A stretch of 64,000 nt of DNA, from contig DBQQ01000038.1 in NCBI GenBank assembly GCA_002305315.1, positions 1 to 64,000 of the forward strand, given 5' to 3'. Shown one piece after another: positions 29,303-38,009 of the stretch. Under the pieces are notes generated by a model. It saw nothing but the letters and a program-made list of their open reading frames with translations, was not told the DNA's origin and searched no databases. The stretch is from Clostridiales bacterium UBA1390 (GTDB lineage: Bacteria > Bacillota > Clostridia > Lachnospirales > Bianqueaceae). Every line of letters starts with the position of its first letter. Positions within the stretch are counted from its first letter, which is position 1. Position numbers and translations under genes: made by a program.

Positions 29303-29338
29303 GATAATACATAACAAATGTATAGTTCTTATAAGAAC
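29303..29338 (+). promoter_or_regulatory. probable promoter and palindromic operator of the phospho-signalling operon
   Basis: An extended -10, TGAGATAAT (29300-29308), lacks a good -35. It is followed by a perfect 14-bp palindrome, GTTCTTATAAGAAC (29325-29338), 30 bp before the first start codon. The weak -35 and the palindrome suggest a regulated promoter. Confidence 0.5.
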
Positions 29339-29368
29339 AATTTGAAATCCAACAAGGAGGAACGAGAG

Positions 29369-29908
29369 ATGAAGCAATGTGACAATGGTCATTTCTATGA
29401 CGAAAAGAGGCTTGATACTTGTCCATATTGTCAGGAAGGATCTCAGACGAGCAGGACCGTTTCGCTAGATGATATCGGGAAGACGGTAGCGGTATCGAAT
29501 TGGGAGCCTCGAGAGGGAGATCGTGGGAAGACAGTGGGGATCATCAAAAAGAAGTTGGGCATTGATCCGGCGGTGGGTTTTCTGGTCTGTGTTGCGGGGC
29601 CGAACAAAGGCGCGGATTACAAACTGATTTCCGGGCGTAATTTTATTGGCAGAGCAGCCGCGATGGATATTGCATTACCGGACGATGATACCGTTTCCAG
29701 AGAGAGCCATGCGCTGATTACGTATGATACAAAGCATAACGCCTTTTCGCTTTCCCCAGGACAGGGACGGGGGGTCACATATTGCAATGATGAGCTGGTT
29801 GAAATGGTACGCCCACTGCATGCATACGACTTAATTGAAGTGGGAAAAAGTCAGCTGATTTTCTTGCCGTTATGCGGAGAACGTTTTCAATGGAGTCAAG
29901 AGGAGTAA
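29369..29908 (+). CDS. zinc-ribbon FHA-domain protein
   Basis: A 179-residue soluble protein. A short N-terminal zinc ribbon (CDNGHFYD ... CPYC) is followed by a linker with threonines that could be phosphorylated (SRTVSLDD, GKTVAV, GKTVGI). A forkhead-associated domain (about 75-170) has FIGRAAAMDIAL and VSRESHALI. FHA domains bind phosphothreonine, so this is the likely reader for the kinase of the same operon. The TVSLDDIGKTV segment resembles phospho-target threonines of FHA switch proteins such as GarA. AAGGAGG precedes ATG 29369. Confidence 0.88.
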   Translation: MKQCDNGHFYDEKRLDTCPYCQEGSQTSRTVSLDDIGKTVAVSNWEPREGDRGKTVGIIKKKLGIDPAVGFLVCVAGPNKGADYKLISGRNFIGRAAAMDIALPDDDTVSRESHALITYDTKHNAFSLSPGQGRGVTYCNDELVEMVRPLHAYDLIEVGKSQLIFLPLCGERFQWSQEE

Positions 29909-29911
29909 AAG

Positions 29912-30868
29912 ATGGATAAGTTCCTGGAGTGGCTGGATCAGCCACTGTTTGAACAAGGCAGCCTAAAAATCGGAGTGGTTCTTGTTTTCATGCTTATCAT
30001 TGCCTCTGTTTTGGTGCTGACGATAATCGTATACAAAATTGGAATCAAAAGGAAGCATATGCGTGAAGTAATAGAGAAACATCCAATAGAGGAGTCCACT
30101 ACGATACGACCAGCGGATATACCTGTATTAGAGGCGGCAAATATGCAGGGGCAGGGAGAGCGTCATGAACAGCAAGATGCGTTTGGCTTGTCGCTTCTGG
30201 ACGTCTATGAGCAGCAAGAGATTTTGGCCGTGCTGTGTGATGGTATGGGAGGTATGTTTGAGGGCGGAAGAATCGCACAAATCGTGTCAGCCAGGCTGTT
30301 GGGTGCGTATCCTTGGCCTGATGACGAGGCTGTGCTTCCCTTTATAGAGGAAATCAGTGCGGATATCTATAGAAATTTTTTCGGACATGGGGGAAGCACG
30401 CTGGTCGCCATCACGATACGAAAGAACAGTCTCAGATTTTGGAGTGTGGGAGACAGCGACCTGTTCCTTCTGAGAGAGGCCCATCTATATGCTCTGAATC
30501 AGAGACAGGAATATAAAAACGAACTTCTTATGCATGTTCTGGAAGGGATGGGATCAGTAGAGGCGGCGTATCAGGATCCGCAGGCGGGAGCTTTGTTGGA
30601 ATATATAGGAAAAGAAGAGGTGCGGTGTGATTATCTGCGAAGTCCCTTTTTTCTGCTTCCGGGAGATACGCTGCTGCTATGTTCGGATGGTGTCAGCGAT
30701 ACACTGACTCGAAAACAGATTCAAGAAGCCATGTATTTATCGCCGCAGGCGTGTTGTGAGAAATTGGAAGAAGAGATTCTGCGGGCAGACCGAGAGAATC
30801 AGGATAATTATACTGCGATTGTATTGAGATATCATGGGAGCCATTGCGAAAAAGGAGGATCGAAATGA
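29912..30868 (+). CDS. membrane-anchored PP2C-type Ser/Thr phosphatase
   Basis: 318 residues. One N-terminal membrane helix (about 20-42) is followed by a PP2C domain with its metal-binding motifs CDGMGG, GDSDLFLLR, LLCSDGVSD and DNYTAIVL. It would remove phosphates placed by the kinase encoded downstream. GAGGAG precedes ATG 29912. The stop overlaps the next start (ATGA). The catalytic domain is predicted on the cytoplasmic side, matching the kinase domain. Confidence 0.9.
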   Translation: MDKFLEWLDQPLFEQGSLKIGVVLVFMLIIASVLVLTIIVYKIGIKRKHMREVIEKHPIEESTTIRPADIPVLEAANMQGQGERHEQQDAFGLSLLDVYEQQEILAVLCDGMGGMFEGGRIAQIVSARLLGAYPWPDDEAVLPFIEEISADIYRNFFGHGGSTLVAITIRKNSLRFWSVGDSDLFLLREAHLYALNQRQEYKNELLMHVLEGMGSVEAAYQDPQAGALLEYIGKEEVRCDYLRSPFFLLPGDTLLLCSDGVSDTLTRKQIQEAMYLSPQACCEKLEEEILRADRENQDNYTAIVLRYHGSHCEKGGSK

Positions 30869-32088
30869 ACAAAGTCAGAAGAAAAAGAATAGTGGCCACT
30901 GTATGGATGGTGATGGGACTATTCAGCATGGTCTTGGGTGTTATGGGCTTTGCGGGAAAAGGAATCACACCGAATGAGGCAAGACACGGCGTCGTTTTTG
31001 TATATACAGAGTTCACGGACGGCCAGTATCTATATAGTGGAACGGGAACGGGATGGGCCATAGGAACTCCGGGCAAACCTGTAGAATATATTGTGACCAA
31101 TGGTCATGTGGTGCAGAACGCGTACTTGACGGGCGGTGTGATGCAGGTCTATTTCTCATTAGCAGAAAACGATTATGTGGTTCCTCAGGTGGTATACTAT
31201 TCTGCGCCAGAAGAAAAGGATATTGCAATACTTCGGCTTCCGTCACCGACAGACAAGAGAACGGCCCTGCAGCTGCGGAAATCGGATAGTATAGAAATTG
31301 GAGAGACGGCGGTGGCCTTGGGATATCCGTCCGTCGCAAACAGTACGAGCTATCGCGCATTTGACGAAGAAGACATTACCATGACACAGGGAATCATCAG
31401 CCGTAGAGCACAGCCCGTCGGATCCCAGTATGAAGCGTTTCAGATGGATGTTTCGATTTCCGCCGGAAACTCTGGTGGACCGTTGGTAGATCAAAAAGGA
31501 AACGTGATTGGAATCAATACCAGCGGCATTTATAACACGGAATCAGGAGCCAGTGTGAACTATGCGATCATGATCGATGAACTGACTCGCATCCTGGATA
31601 ATGAGCAGATCGACTATGCTTTGACCGACGGCGGATTGCTATGGGTGCCCAATTGGATGGGGTATGTGTTTTTGCCGATTGGAATCCTGTTTCTGCTCTG
31701 TGGCGGTTTTATGTTTGTGAAAACGATGAATGGAACGGCAAAGAAACTGATTGCGGGGAAAAAAGTCTCTGGAAAGAAGACACATCCTGTTTTGAGGGGA
31801 TTATCGGGGCCATTTGCCGGACAAGTCTTCGACCTGTCCAAAGGAACGATTGTGATGGGGAGAGATCCGGCGACGTGCCATATCGTCTTTGAAAAAAACA
31901 TGCCGGGCATCAGTGGACGGCACTGCCAGGTTTCTTATCAGGCAGCAGATGACAGCTTTGTTCTGACAGATCTGGGATCCAGCTTTGGAACGTATCTGGA
32001 TCATGGAAAAAAACTTCCGGCACAGGTACCAGAAAAACTAATGGCGGGGATGGATTCTACCTCTGCGACACAAATGTTCGCTTCATAG
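30865..32088 (+). CDS. membrane trypsin-like serine protease with a C-terminal FHA domain, frameshifted at its end
   Basis: 407 residues as read. A first membrane helix (about 12-32) is followed by an extracytoplasmic HtrA-like protease domain with His in VTNGHVV, Asp in KDIAIL and Ser in SAGNSGGPL. A second helix (about 263-287) leads to a cytoplasmic FHA domain (GTIVMGRDPATCHIVF, ISGRHCQV). The FHA end is odd: the frame stops at 32088 with a non-FHA tail. The -1 frame from 32040 reads GGDGFYLCDTNVRFIV and stops at 32102, just before the next gene, as an FHA domain should. A single base loss or a -1 slip at AAAAACTAA would explain it. The layout joins phosphothreonine sensing inside to proteolysis outside. 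Confidence 0.85.
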   Translation: MNKVRRKRIVATVWMVMGLFSMVLGVMGFAGKGITPNEARHGVVFVYTEFTDGQYLYSGTGTGWAIGTPGKPVEYIVTNGHVVQNAYLTGGVMQVYFSLAENDYVVPQVVYYSAPEEKDIAILRLPSPTDKRTALQLRKSDSIEIGETAVALGYPSVANSTSYRAFDEEDITMTQGIISRRAQPVGSQYEAFQMDVSISAGNSGGPLVDQKGNVIGINTSGIYNTESGASVNYAIMIDELTRILDNEQIDYALTDGGLLWVPNWMGYVFLPIGILFLLCGGFMFVKTMNGTAKKLIAGKKVSGKKTHPVLRGLSGPFAGQVFDLSKGTIVMGRDPATCHIVFEKNMPGISGRHCQVSYQAADDSFVLTDLGSSFGTYLDHGKKLPAQVPEKLMAGMDSTSATQMFAS

Positions 32089-32106
32089 TTACGAAGGAGT
32101 AATCGA

Positions 32107-32433
32107 ATGTCTATATATTGTCTGGCCCATGGCCAAGTAGAGGAATCCAACTGGGACCGAGTGAAAAGAAATGAGCATATCATATTCTATCACTTGAGCG
32201 CAGAAGGGGAGATTCGCCGGGAAACGGAAGCGGTAAATTTACAGAACGGGGAAGGGCTCCTGGCCTGCAATGAGGAAGTATATATTGAACCACTGGAGAT
32301 CCAGGTTGAGTTTTTAAAGGCGCAGAATGCGAAAGCCTGGTTGACGGCATTGATTCTGCGACATACGGAACGAGCTCGAAAAATAGGTCAGGACCTGTTT
32401 TTGCAAACAGAAATCAGGGAGGGAAGAAAGTGA
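32107..32433 (+). CDS. small protein of the phospho-signalling operon
   Basis: A 108-residue soluble protein I do not recognise. It is mixed in charge, has an N-terminal strand-rich half (EHIIFYHLSAEGEI) and a C-terminal helix (KAWLTALILRHTERARKI). AAGGAG is 8 bases before ATG 32107. Its stop overlaps the GTG start of the kinase gene, so the two are coupled. Position suggests an adaptor or substrate of the kinase, which is inference only. Confidence 0.75.
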   Translation: MSIYCLAHGQVEESNWDRVKRNEHIIFYHLSAEGEIRRETEAVNLQNGEGLLACNEEVYIEPLEIQVEFLKAQNAKAWLTALILRHTERARKIGQDLFLQTEIREGRK

Positions 32434-35400
32434 ACATTGATAAACTTTGTTTTGGGTGTTTTCAGGAAAAGGAACCAGGAATCTGCCCGCACTGCGGTTT
32501 TAACGATGCTGCGGAACAACCCTATCTGGCGCTGCCCTTGGGTACGATTGTGAATGGAAGATATATGCTGGGGAAGGTGCTGGGGATTGGCGGGTTTGGT
32601 ATTACATATCTGGCGTATGATCTCACGCTGGAGATTAAGGTAGCCATTAAAGAATATATGCCGTCCGGAATTGCTACAAGAAATAACGACCGCTATACGG
32701 AATCACTGACGGGGCAGAATGAGATGGAATACCGAGCGGGTGAAGAGCGGTTTCTGGAAGAGGCGCGGATTCTGGCAAAGCTGCAGAATACTCCGAATAT
32801 CGTATCTGTACAAAATTATTTTCGAGAGAATAATACGGCGTACTTTGTCATGGAATATGTGGAAGGAAAGAGCCTTAAAGAGGTATTAGCATCCCGAGGT
32901 GGACGGATCCCCTGGCAAGAGGCAGTCCGCATACTTAAGCCCATCATGGAGGCGTTGGTTCATGTGCATGCGATGAATCTGACGCATCGCGATATCAGTC
33001 CGGATAATATCGTGATTACGCCGAAAGGAGAAAGCAAGCTCTTGGATTTCGGAGCGGCTCGATTTTCTGTGGAAGATGATAAAAGTCGATCCGTGATTCT
33101 GAAACATGGCTATGCGCCGGCCGAGCAGTATTCCAGCCATGGGCATCAGGGCCCATGGACGGATGTATACGCGATGGGTGCTACGTTATACCGCTGTATC
33201 ACCGGTCAGCTTCCCCCGGATTCTGTCGAGCGGATTCGAGAGGACCGGATTCAGAAGCCATCGGCGGAGGATATCGGGTTGCCATTGGCTGTTGAACGCG
33301 TTCTTATGAAGGCCTTGGCAGTGGAAAGCCAAAATCGGTATCAGACGATGGGGGCGTTTATTGCCGCGCTGGAAGACGCGATTTCGGATACAGATACGCC
33401 AGAAGAACCTGGTAGGATTTCTATTTTCCAGAAACTTCGGAAAAAACCCTGGATCGGCGGAGTGATCGCGGGATCAGTGGTACTGATCCTGATATTGGCT
33501 GTGATACTTCCGTCCATTTCGTCATCGGATGAGCCATTGTCAGCCAGCCAAAGTTCGCAGGAAGAAAGTCTGATACTGGAAGAGGAATCCTCCGAAAAAG
33601 AGGAATCATCCCGCGAGGAATCAGAGACTTCTGAGGAATCTGAACAACCAGTGGAATGGTTGGATCATGATCTGGGAATACTCAATGGTACGATTCAGAT
33701 TCCGTCCCACTATGTGGAAAGCGAAGACTGGTATACCTATACGGATAGTGAGAACGGCCGAATGGTAGAGGTCAATTATGTGTGGAATAATGGGGTGCCG
33801 ATCTATTCGACGACGGATGTAAGTGAGAATTATGAGATGATCATAGAGGGCGTATTAAGCGAGTACGCGGATATGGAAGCATATTCAATCGTATCGGCGG
33901 AACTCGATGAGATCAATGCGCAGACCGCGTTTTTGGTGCAAGTAGAAGCGACCCTGGCGGAAGGGGAGGAAGAAAACATCCTTTGGGCGGCCGTGGAAGG
34001 AAGCAATGGCTTTGGATGCTATACATTGCTTGGTTCCTGTGCAGCGACGGATGCGGAAGGAGCAGAAGAGATCCATTCTATTTTCAACAGCTTTGAATCA
34101 TCCGGGGAAGTGGATATCAGTTTTGATAAATATGTCAATGAAGAACTGGGCTTTCAGTTTATCTATGAAGCAGAGGCGGTAGAAGGCAGCGTTGTTGTAG
34201 AAGAGAGCACAGTGGACGATGTAACCTTGTATTTTCTGATGATTTATCCGGAGACGGATGAAAATGTGGCGATGATCGAGGTGGAAAACGCGGGAGTCTA
34301 TGCGCAGACTAGGGAAGAAGCCTTAGAGTATAATCACAGCATAATGAGCAGCATTTCCAATGTTACGGCCGGCGAGGAGTATACAGAAACGTTTGGGAAT
34401 ATATCCTGGCTGATCCGCGATTATACGCAGGATACCTATTCATATAGCTATGCTGCCGCAGAGATCGATGGAGAATGTTTTGTGACGGCGTTCCGGGCAG
34501 ATGAGGAATACAAGGAGTCTACGATTGCGCTGTGGATACAAGTCATGCGCTCGTTGCGGACAGTGGGCGGTTCTCAGGCAGAGGGACTGGTCAACTGGAG
34601 AGATGCGACGATTCTCAATATAGAGATGGGAATATCTGAACGGTTTGAGGTGTCGGACACGTCAGCGTTCTACTTCACTGCAGAAGATGGAAGTCAGCTT
34701 TATCTCGATTATCATTGTATGGGGTGGAGAACGCCAGTGTACTCCTTTGATATGATCGACCCAGAGCAGTTTATGGAGAGTTACATCGTACTGTCTTTGC
34801 CGGAGAGTTATCCGGAAGAGCCAGTGTATCGTCTGCTGGATACGGACGCATTTCAGGTGGATGGGCGAGAGGCGCTGCGTCTCGTTTTCGAGGTGGAGAA
34901 AGACAGCGAAACGATGATGAACTTTGACTTCTTTTTTATAGAAAGCGACAATGATTTCGGCTGCTATCTGATTCGATTCATCTATCCGCAGAGCAGTACG
35001 GATATGCCGGAGGAAGTGGAGAAGATGATTCTCTCATTCCGCTGCCATGGTTTGGCAGATACGGAGGGTATCCGAATCTTTTCTGACGATGTGCTTCCTT
35101 ATCAATTCATGTACGAAGAATCAGAAGCGCCGGACGGATTTGTGATAGAAAGCGATGAAGATGGAACGTATGATCTCATGGCTCATCCTTTGGGCTATGA
35201 TACGGCAACGCTGCAGATCATGTATTACGAGGCGAATGGAAGAGAGTTGGAGACATTTTTGGATGATACCATGGCCGCATTACCAGAGCAGCTGGGAATC
35301 GGAGAGGATGACTATGAAGTAGGCCGATTTACAAGTCCAGATGGAGGGCTGCATTGGATCATTCGCGAGACCGTGGTCTATGTAAATGATACGGATATGC

Positions 35401-35531
35401 ATATTTATATTGCTGGGACGGAAATAGATGATGTATTTTACATCACATTGCTGGTTTCAGAAGAAAGTGTTTTTGAGGAGGCACAGGTGCTTCAGAATCA
35501 TATACGAAATAGTTTTCGGCCAGTATCCTGA
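32430..35531 (+). CDS. transmembrane Ser/Thr protein kinase with a zinc ribbon and a large extracytoplasmic region
   Basis: 1033 residues. An N-terminal zinc ribbon (CFGCFQEKEPGICPHC) is followed by a protein kinase domain (about 38-310). Its motifs are the glycine loop GIGGFG, the ATP lysine in VAIKEYMP, HRDISPDN (D188) and DFG in LLDFGAAR. Position 190 is Ser where most kinases have Lys, as in related clostridial kinases with HRDIS. A membrane helix (about 340-362) and a Ser/Glu-rich linker lead to about 630 extracytoplasmic residues. That region looks like three or four related modules with conserved Trp, Tyr and Phe positions, not PASTA repeats, so the signal is unknown. The start is GTG 32430, overlapping the previous stop, with AGGGAGGG upstream. 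Confidence 0.92.
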   Translation: MNIDKLCFGCFQEKEPGICPHCGFNDAAEQPYLALPLGTIVNGRYMLGKVLGIGGFGITYLAYDLTLEIKVAIKEYMPSGIATRNNDRYTESLTGQNEMEYRAGEERFLEEARILAKLQNTPNIVSVQNYFRENNTAYFVMEYVEGKSLKEVLASRGGRIPWQEAVRILKPIMEALVHVHAMNLTHRDISPDNIVITPKGESKLLDFGAARFSVEDDKSRSVILKHGYAPAEQYSSHGHQGPWTDVYAMGATLYRCITGQLPPDSVERIREDRIQKPSAEDIGLPLAVERVLMKALAVESQNRYQTMGAFIAALEDAISDTDTPEEPGRISIFQKLRKKPWIGGVIAGSVVLILILAVILPSISSSDEPLSASQSSQEESLILEEESSEKEESSREESETSEESEQPVEWLDHDLGILNGTIQIPSHYVESEDWYTYTDSENGRMVEVNYVWNNGVPIYSTTDVSENYEMIIEGVLSEYADMEAYSIVSAELDEINAQTAFLVQVEATLAEGEEENILWAAVEGSNGFGCYTLLGSCAATDAEGAEEIHSIFNSFESSGEVDISFDKYVNEELGFQFIYEAEAVEGSVVVEESTVDDVTLYFLMIYPETDENVAMIEVENAGVYAQTREEALEYNHSIMSSISNVTAGEEYTETFGNISWLIRDYTQDTYSYSYAAAEIDGECFVTAFRADEEYKESTIALWIQVMRSLRTVGGSQAEGLVNWRDATILNIEMGISERFEVSDTSAFYFTAEDGSQLYLDYHCMGWRTPVYSFDMIDPEQFMESYIVLSLPESYPEEPVYRLLDTDAFQVDGREALRLVFEVEKDSETMMNFDFFFIESDNDFGCYLIRFIYPQSSTDMPEEVEKMILSFRCHGLADTEGIRIFSDDVLPYQFMYEESEAPDGFVIESDEDGTYDLMAHPLGYDTATLQIMYYEANGRELETFLDDTMAALPEQLGIGEDDYEVGRFTSPDGGLHWIIRETVVYVNDTDMHIYIAGTEIDDVFYITLLVSEESVFEEAQVLQNHIRNSFRPVS

Positions 35532-35554
35532 ACTTTCAGGCAGGAGAATTTAAA

Positions 35555-35881
35555 ATGGTGATGAAACAAGAAGTGCGTTGTTCCAGACGAATGGCAATAT
35601 TTGCTGTTTTCGATATCCTGGATCGTCTGCAGGCTGCATATGAGCAGCATATTTTAGGCGATATCAAGGCACAGATCAATTTCCAGGGAAAGATCAGTGA
35701 ATTTGCATTTGCAGTAACAGAAAACTCAGAAGATCAATCCATCTTACATATTTCCATATTATATCCCGCAATGGATCTTTCGGCAGACGAGGCATGGGCA
35801 GCGCTGGAATACCTGAGAAGTATCATTGTGTCACATATTGAAGAAGTGCAGAATGCAGAAATTGGAAAAAGCTTCCTGTAG
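35555..35881 (+). CDS. second small protein of the phospho-signalling operon
   Basis: A 108-residue soluble protein with no family I recognise. It is helical at both ends (MAIFAVFDILDRLQAAYEQH and AWAALEYLRSIIVSHIEEV) with strands between. GGAG lies 9 bases before ATG 35555, and ATG 35561 is an alternative start. It is 23 bp after the kinase gene and ends in the terminator hairpin, so it is the last gene of the operon. It has no membrane segment. Confidence 0.75.
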   Translation: MVMKQEVRCSRRMAIFAVFDILDRLQAAYEQHILGDIKAQINFQGKISEFAFAVTENSEDQSILHISILYPAMDLSADEAWAALEYLRSIIVSHIEEVQNAEIGKSFL

Positions 35882-35910
35882 ATGAGGCATGATACAGGAA
35901 GCTCTTCCCT
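35870..35910 (+). terminator. terminator of the phospho-signalling operon
   Basis: An 11-bp perfect stem, AGCTTCCTGTA / TACAGGAAGCT, overlapping the last codons, with only a weak pyrimidine tail (CTTCCCTTT) on the plus strand. Confidence 0.6.
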
Positions 35911-35930
35911 TTAATTGTCTATTCAACCTC

Positions 35931-35959
35931 TTGACAGGCTTTCTGAGATATGTCATACT
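35931..35959 (+). promoter_or_regulatory. SigA promoter of yqeG-aroE-aroK
   Basis: TTGACA at 35931-35936, a 17-bp spacer and CATACT at 35954-35959 with an extended TG at 35951-35952. Confidence 0.7.
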
Positions 35960-35990
35960 AAACTCAAGAAAAGGACATAAGGAGGTTGGC

Positions 35991-36500
35991 ATGAAGATAC
36001 TATATCCCGAACAATATGCAGAATCAGCGTCCCAGGTGGATTATGAAGCGCTGCGGCAAAAAGGTGTACGCCTGTTGCTGTTTGATGTGGATAATACATT
36101 GGAGACTTATAATACAACCCTACCCGGCAGGGAGACGCGGCAGTGGGTGCGGCAGCTCAAAAAGCAGGGGTTCCAGATTATGTTGGTGTCTAACGGGGCC
36201 GAGAAACGGGTGGAGCGGTTTGCAGCGTCACTGGGGGTGTCCTATGTATATCGGGCGCTCAAGCCGCTGCCCATAGGGATTCGCCGGGCGCTTGAAAAAG
36301 CCGGATGCCGGCCGATGAATGCGGCCCTGATTGGGGATCAGATCTTTACGGACGTCCTTGGCGCGAACTGGGCCGGTGTGCATGCTATCCTGACAAAACC
36401 CCTTTCTACAGTGGATGACGAATGGATTACGAGGATCAAACGGGGATTGGAGAGAAAAGTGATCGCCCGGTATTTGAGGAAAGAGGGGAAGAGAGGATGA
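35991..36500 (+). CDS. yqeG: YqeG-family HAD phosphatase (subclass IIIA)
   Basis: A 169-residue HAD-superfamily phosphatase. The catalytic aspartates lie in LLLFDVDNTLETY, the Lys is within ALKPLPIG, and the acidic metal motif is GDQIFTDVLGANWAG. The physiological substrate of YqeG is not established. ATG 35991 is preceded by AAGGAGG; an upstream in-frame ATG at 35889 lies before the promoter and is rejected. The stop overlaps the aroE start (ATGA). Confidence 0.92.
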   Translation: MKILYPEQYAESASQVDYEALRQKGVRLLLFDVDNTLETYNTTLPGRETRQWVRQLKKQGFQIMLVSNGAEKRVERFAASLGVSYVYRALKPLPIGIRRALEKAGCRPMNAALIGDQIFTDVLGANWAGVHAILTKPLSTVDDEWITRIKRGLERKVIARYLRKEGKRG

Positions 36501-37393
36501 ATCGAGCGTGCATGCATGTGGATGGCAGGACGCAATGCTTTGCGGTCTGGGGACATCCTATTGGCCATACCTTTTCTCCGATGATTCATGAGCTTTTTAT
36601 TAAAGAATGCGGGGACAATATGGCGTATCTGGCCTTTGATGTGGCGCCGGATGCGCTGCAGGATGCGCTGCGAGGCGCCTGGGCCATGGGATTTGGCGGA
36701 ATCAACCTGACAATTCCGCATAAGGAACGAGTGATCCCATATCTGGTTGGCCTGGATCCGCTGGCGCGTAAGGTCGGGGCCGTGAATACGCTGAAGCGTA
36801 CAGAAGAAGGTTTTTATGGATATAATACCGATGTATATGGGATGCAGTCCCAACTTCGCACCAATGGGATCTATCTGGAAGGGCAGGATGTGGTGATTCT
36901 GGGGGCGGGAGGCGCTGCCAAAAGCGCATTGTGCGTCTGTCAGATGGAGGGGGCTCGCAGTGTAGCCATATATAATCGGACATATGACCGTGCGGCAGAG
37001 TTGATTCGGCATTATGAGGAGGTCAGTCGAGGAGAAACACTGCCGAATATGCGGGCAGTAAAATATGAAGAACTGCTGCGCATGCCTCATCCCTATGTGA
37101 TCCAGACCACACCGGCCGGCATGCTGGGAGTAGCGGATCTGTTGCCGATTCCCGAAGCTTTATTTTACGACAGTATCCTCTATGGCGCGGATGTGGTATT
37201 TAATCCGAAGGATACGCCTTTTTTGGAAAAAGTGCGCGCACATGGAGGCAAAGGCGCAGATGGGCTGTCTATGCTGTATTATCAGGCACAGAAGGCCTTT
37301 GAGATTTGGAAACAGATCTCATTTTCTGAAGAAGCCAGCGAGAGAATGAGAGCGCAATTCCTGGAATGGGCGGAGGATTACTTTCATGCATAA
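36497..37393 (+). CDS. aroE: shikimate dehydrogenase AroE
   Basis: AroE reduces 3-dehydroshikimate to shikimate with NADPH in aromatic amino acid synthesis. The 298 residues include the substrate-binding motif GHPIGHTFSPMIHE, the catalytic lysine in NLTIPHKE, and the NADP-binding loop ILGAGGAAKSA. ATG 36497 overlaps the yqeG stop, and the C-terminus overlaps the aroK start by eight bases, so the three genes form one operon. Confidence 0.95.
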   Translation: MNRACMHVDGRTQCFAVWGHPIGHTFSPMIHELFIKECGDNMAYLAFDVAPDALQDALRGAWAMGFGGINLTIPHKERVIPYLVGLDPLARKVGAVNTLKRTEEGFYGYNTDVYGMQSQLRTNGIYLEGQDVVILGAGGAAKSALCVCQMEGARSVAIYNRTYDRAAELIRHYEEVSRGETLPNMRAVKYEELLRMPHPYVIQTTPAGMLGVADLLPIPEALFYDSILYGADVVFNPKDTPFLEKVRAHGGKGADGLSMLYYQAQKAFEIWKQISFSEEASERMRAQFLEWAEDYFHA

Positions 37394-37937
37394 GACCATT
37401 GTACTCGTTGGATTCATGGGATGCGGCAAGACGCATCTGGGGCAGTATGCCGCGAAGGCCCTTGGCATGGAGTTTGCAGATACGGACAGTCTCATAGAGC
37501 GGGAAGCGGGCATGAGCATTTCGCAGATCTTTGCGGAGCAGGGAGAAGCGGCCTTTCGCAAATGGGAGACCGAGGTCCTGCGAAGAAGCTGCCAAGAGCG
37601 TGGTAAAATCCTCGCCACTGGCGGAGGCGTTGTCAAAAATCCGCAGAATGTGGAGCTGCTTCATGCAATGGACGTATCGGTCGTCTGGCTTGTGGCGGAT
37701 GCTGGGCGAATCTATGGCAGACTGAGACAAGACAATACGAGACCCTTGCTGGCGGACACAAGCGGTGAAGCGAAACGAAGGCGTATCGAGACACTGCTCG
37801 CAGAGCGAGAAGAACTATATAAGAGGGCAGCGCAATATGCCTTCATCGAAGAAGGATTTTCGGAGGAGCAGATGGGAGATGCATTTGTCCAGTGGTTAGA
37901 GAGGGAGATTTTCGAGAAAGATGGAAAAAAGAGTTGA
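37386..37937 (+). CDS. aroK: shikimate kinase AroK
   Basis: AroK phosphorylates shikimate at the 3-hydroxyl, the step after AroE. The 183 residues have the P-loop GFMGCGKTHLG, the Asp in ADTDSLIE that contacts shikimate, GGGVVKN, and the lid region RLRQDNTRPLL. The start overlaps aroE. The sequential enzymes in one operon confirm pathway context. Confidence 0.94.
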   Translation: MHKTIVLVGFMGCGKTHLGQYAAKALGMEFADTDSLIEREAGMSISQIFAEQGEAAFRKWETEVLRRSCQERGKILATGGGVVKNPQNVELLHAMDVSVVWLVADAGRIYGRLRQDNTRPLLADTSGEAKRRRIETLLAEREELYKRAAQYAFIEEGFSEEQMGDAFVQWLEREIFEKDGKKS

Positions 37938-37962
37938 AATTTTTCTCATAATAAGGTAAACT
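37934..37962 (+). promoter_or_regulatory. candidate SigA promoter for efp
   Basis: TTGAAA at 37934-37939, a 17-bp spacer and TAAACT at 37957-37962. The -35 overlaps the end of aroK. Confidence 0.55.
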
Positions 37963-38009
37963 ATATATGATCATCAATTGAGTTGATTTTTTAGGAGGTT
38001 CTGATTTAT

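Noticed and set aside
32037..32046. Programmed -1 frameshift at AAAAACTAA
   Set aside because: The zero frame is GAA AAA CTA, so it does not match the X XXY YYZ slippery pattern; a plain indel is simpler, though P-site slippage cannot be excluded.
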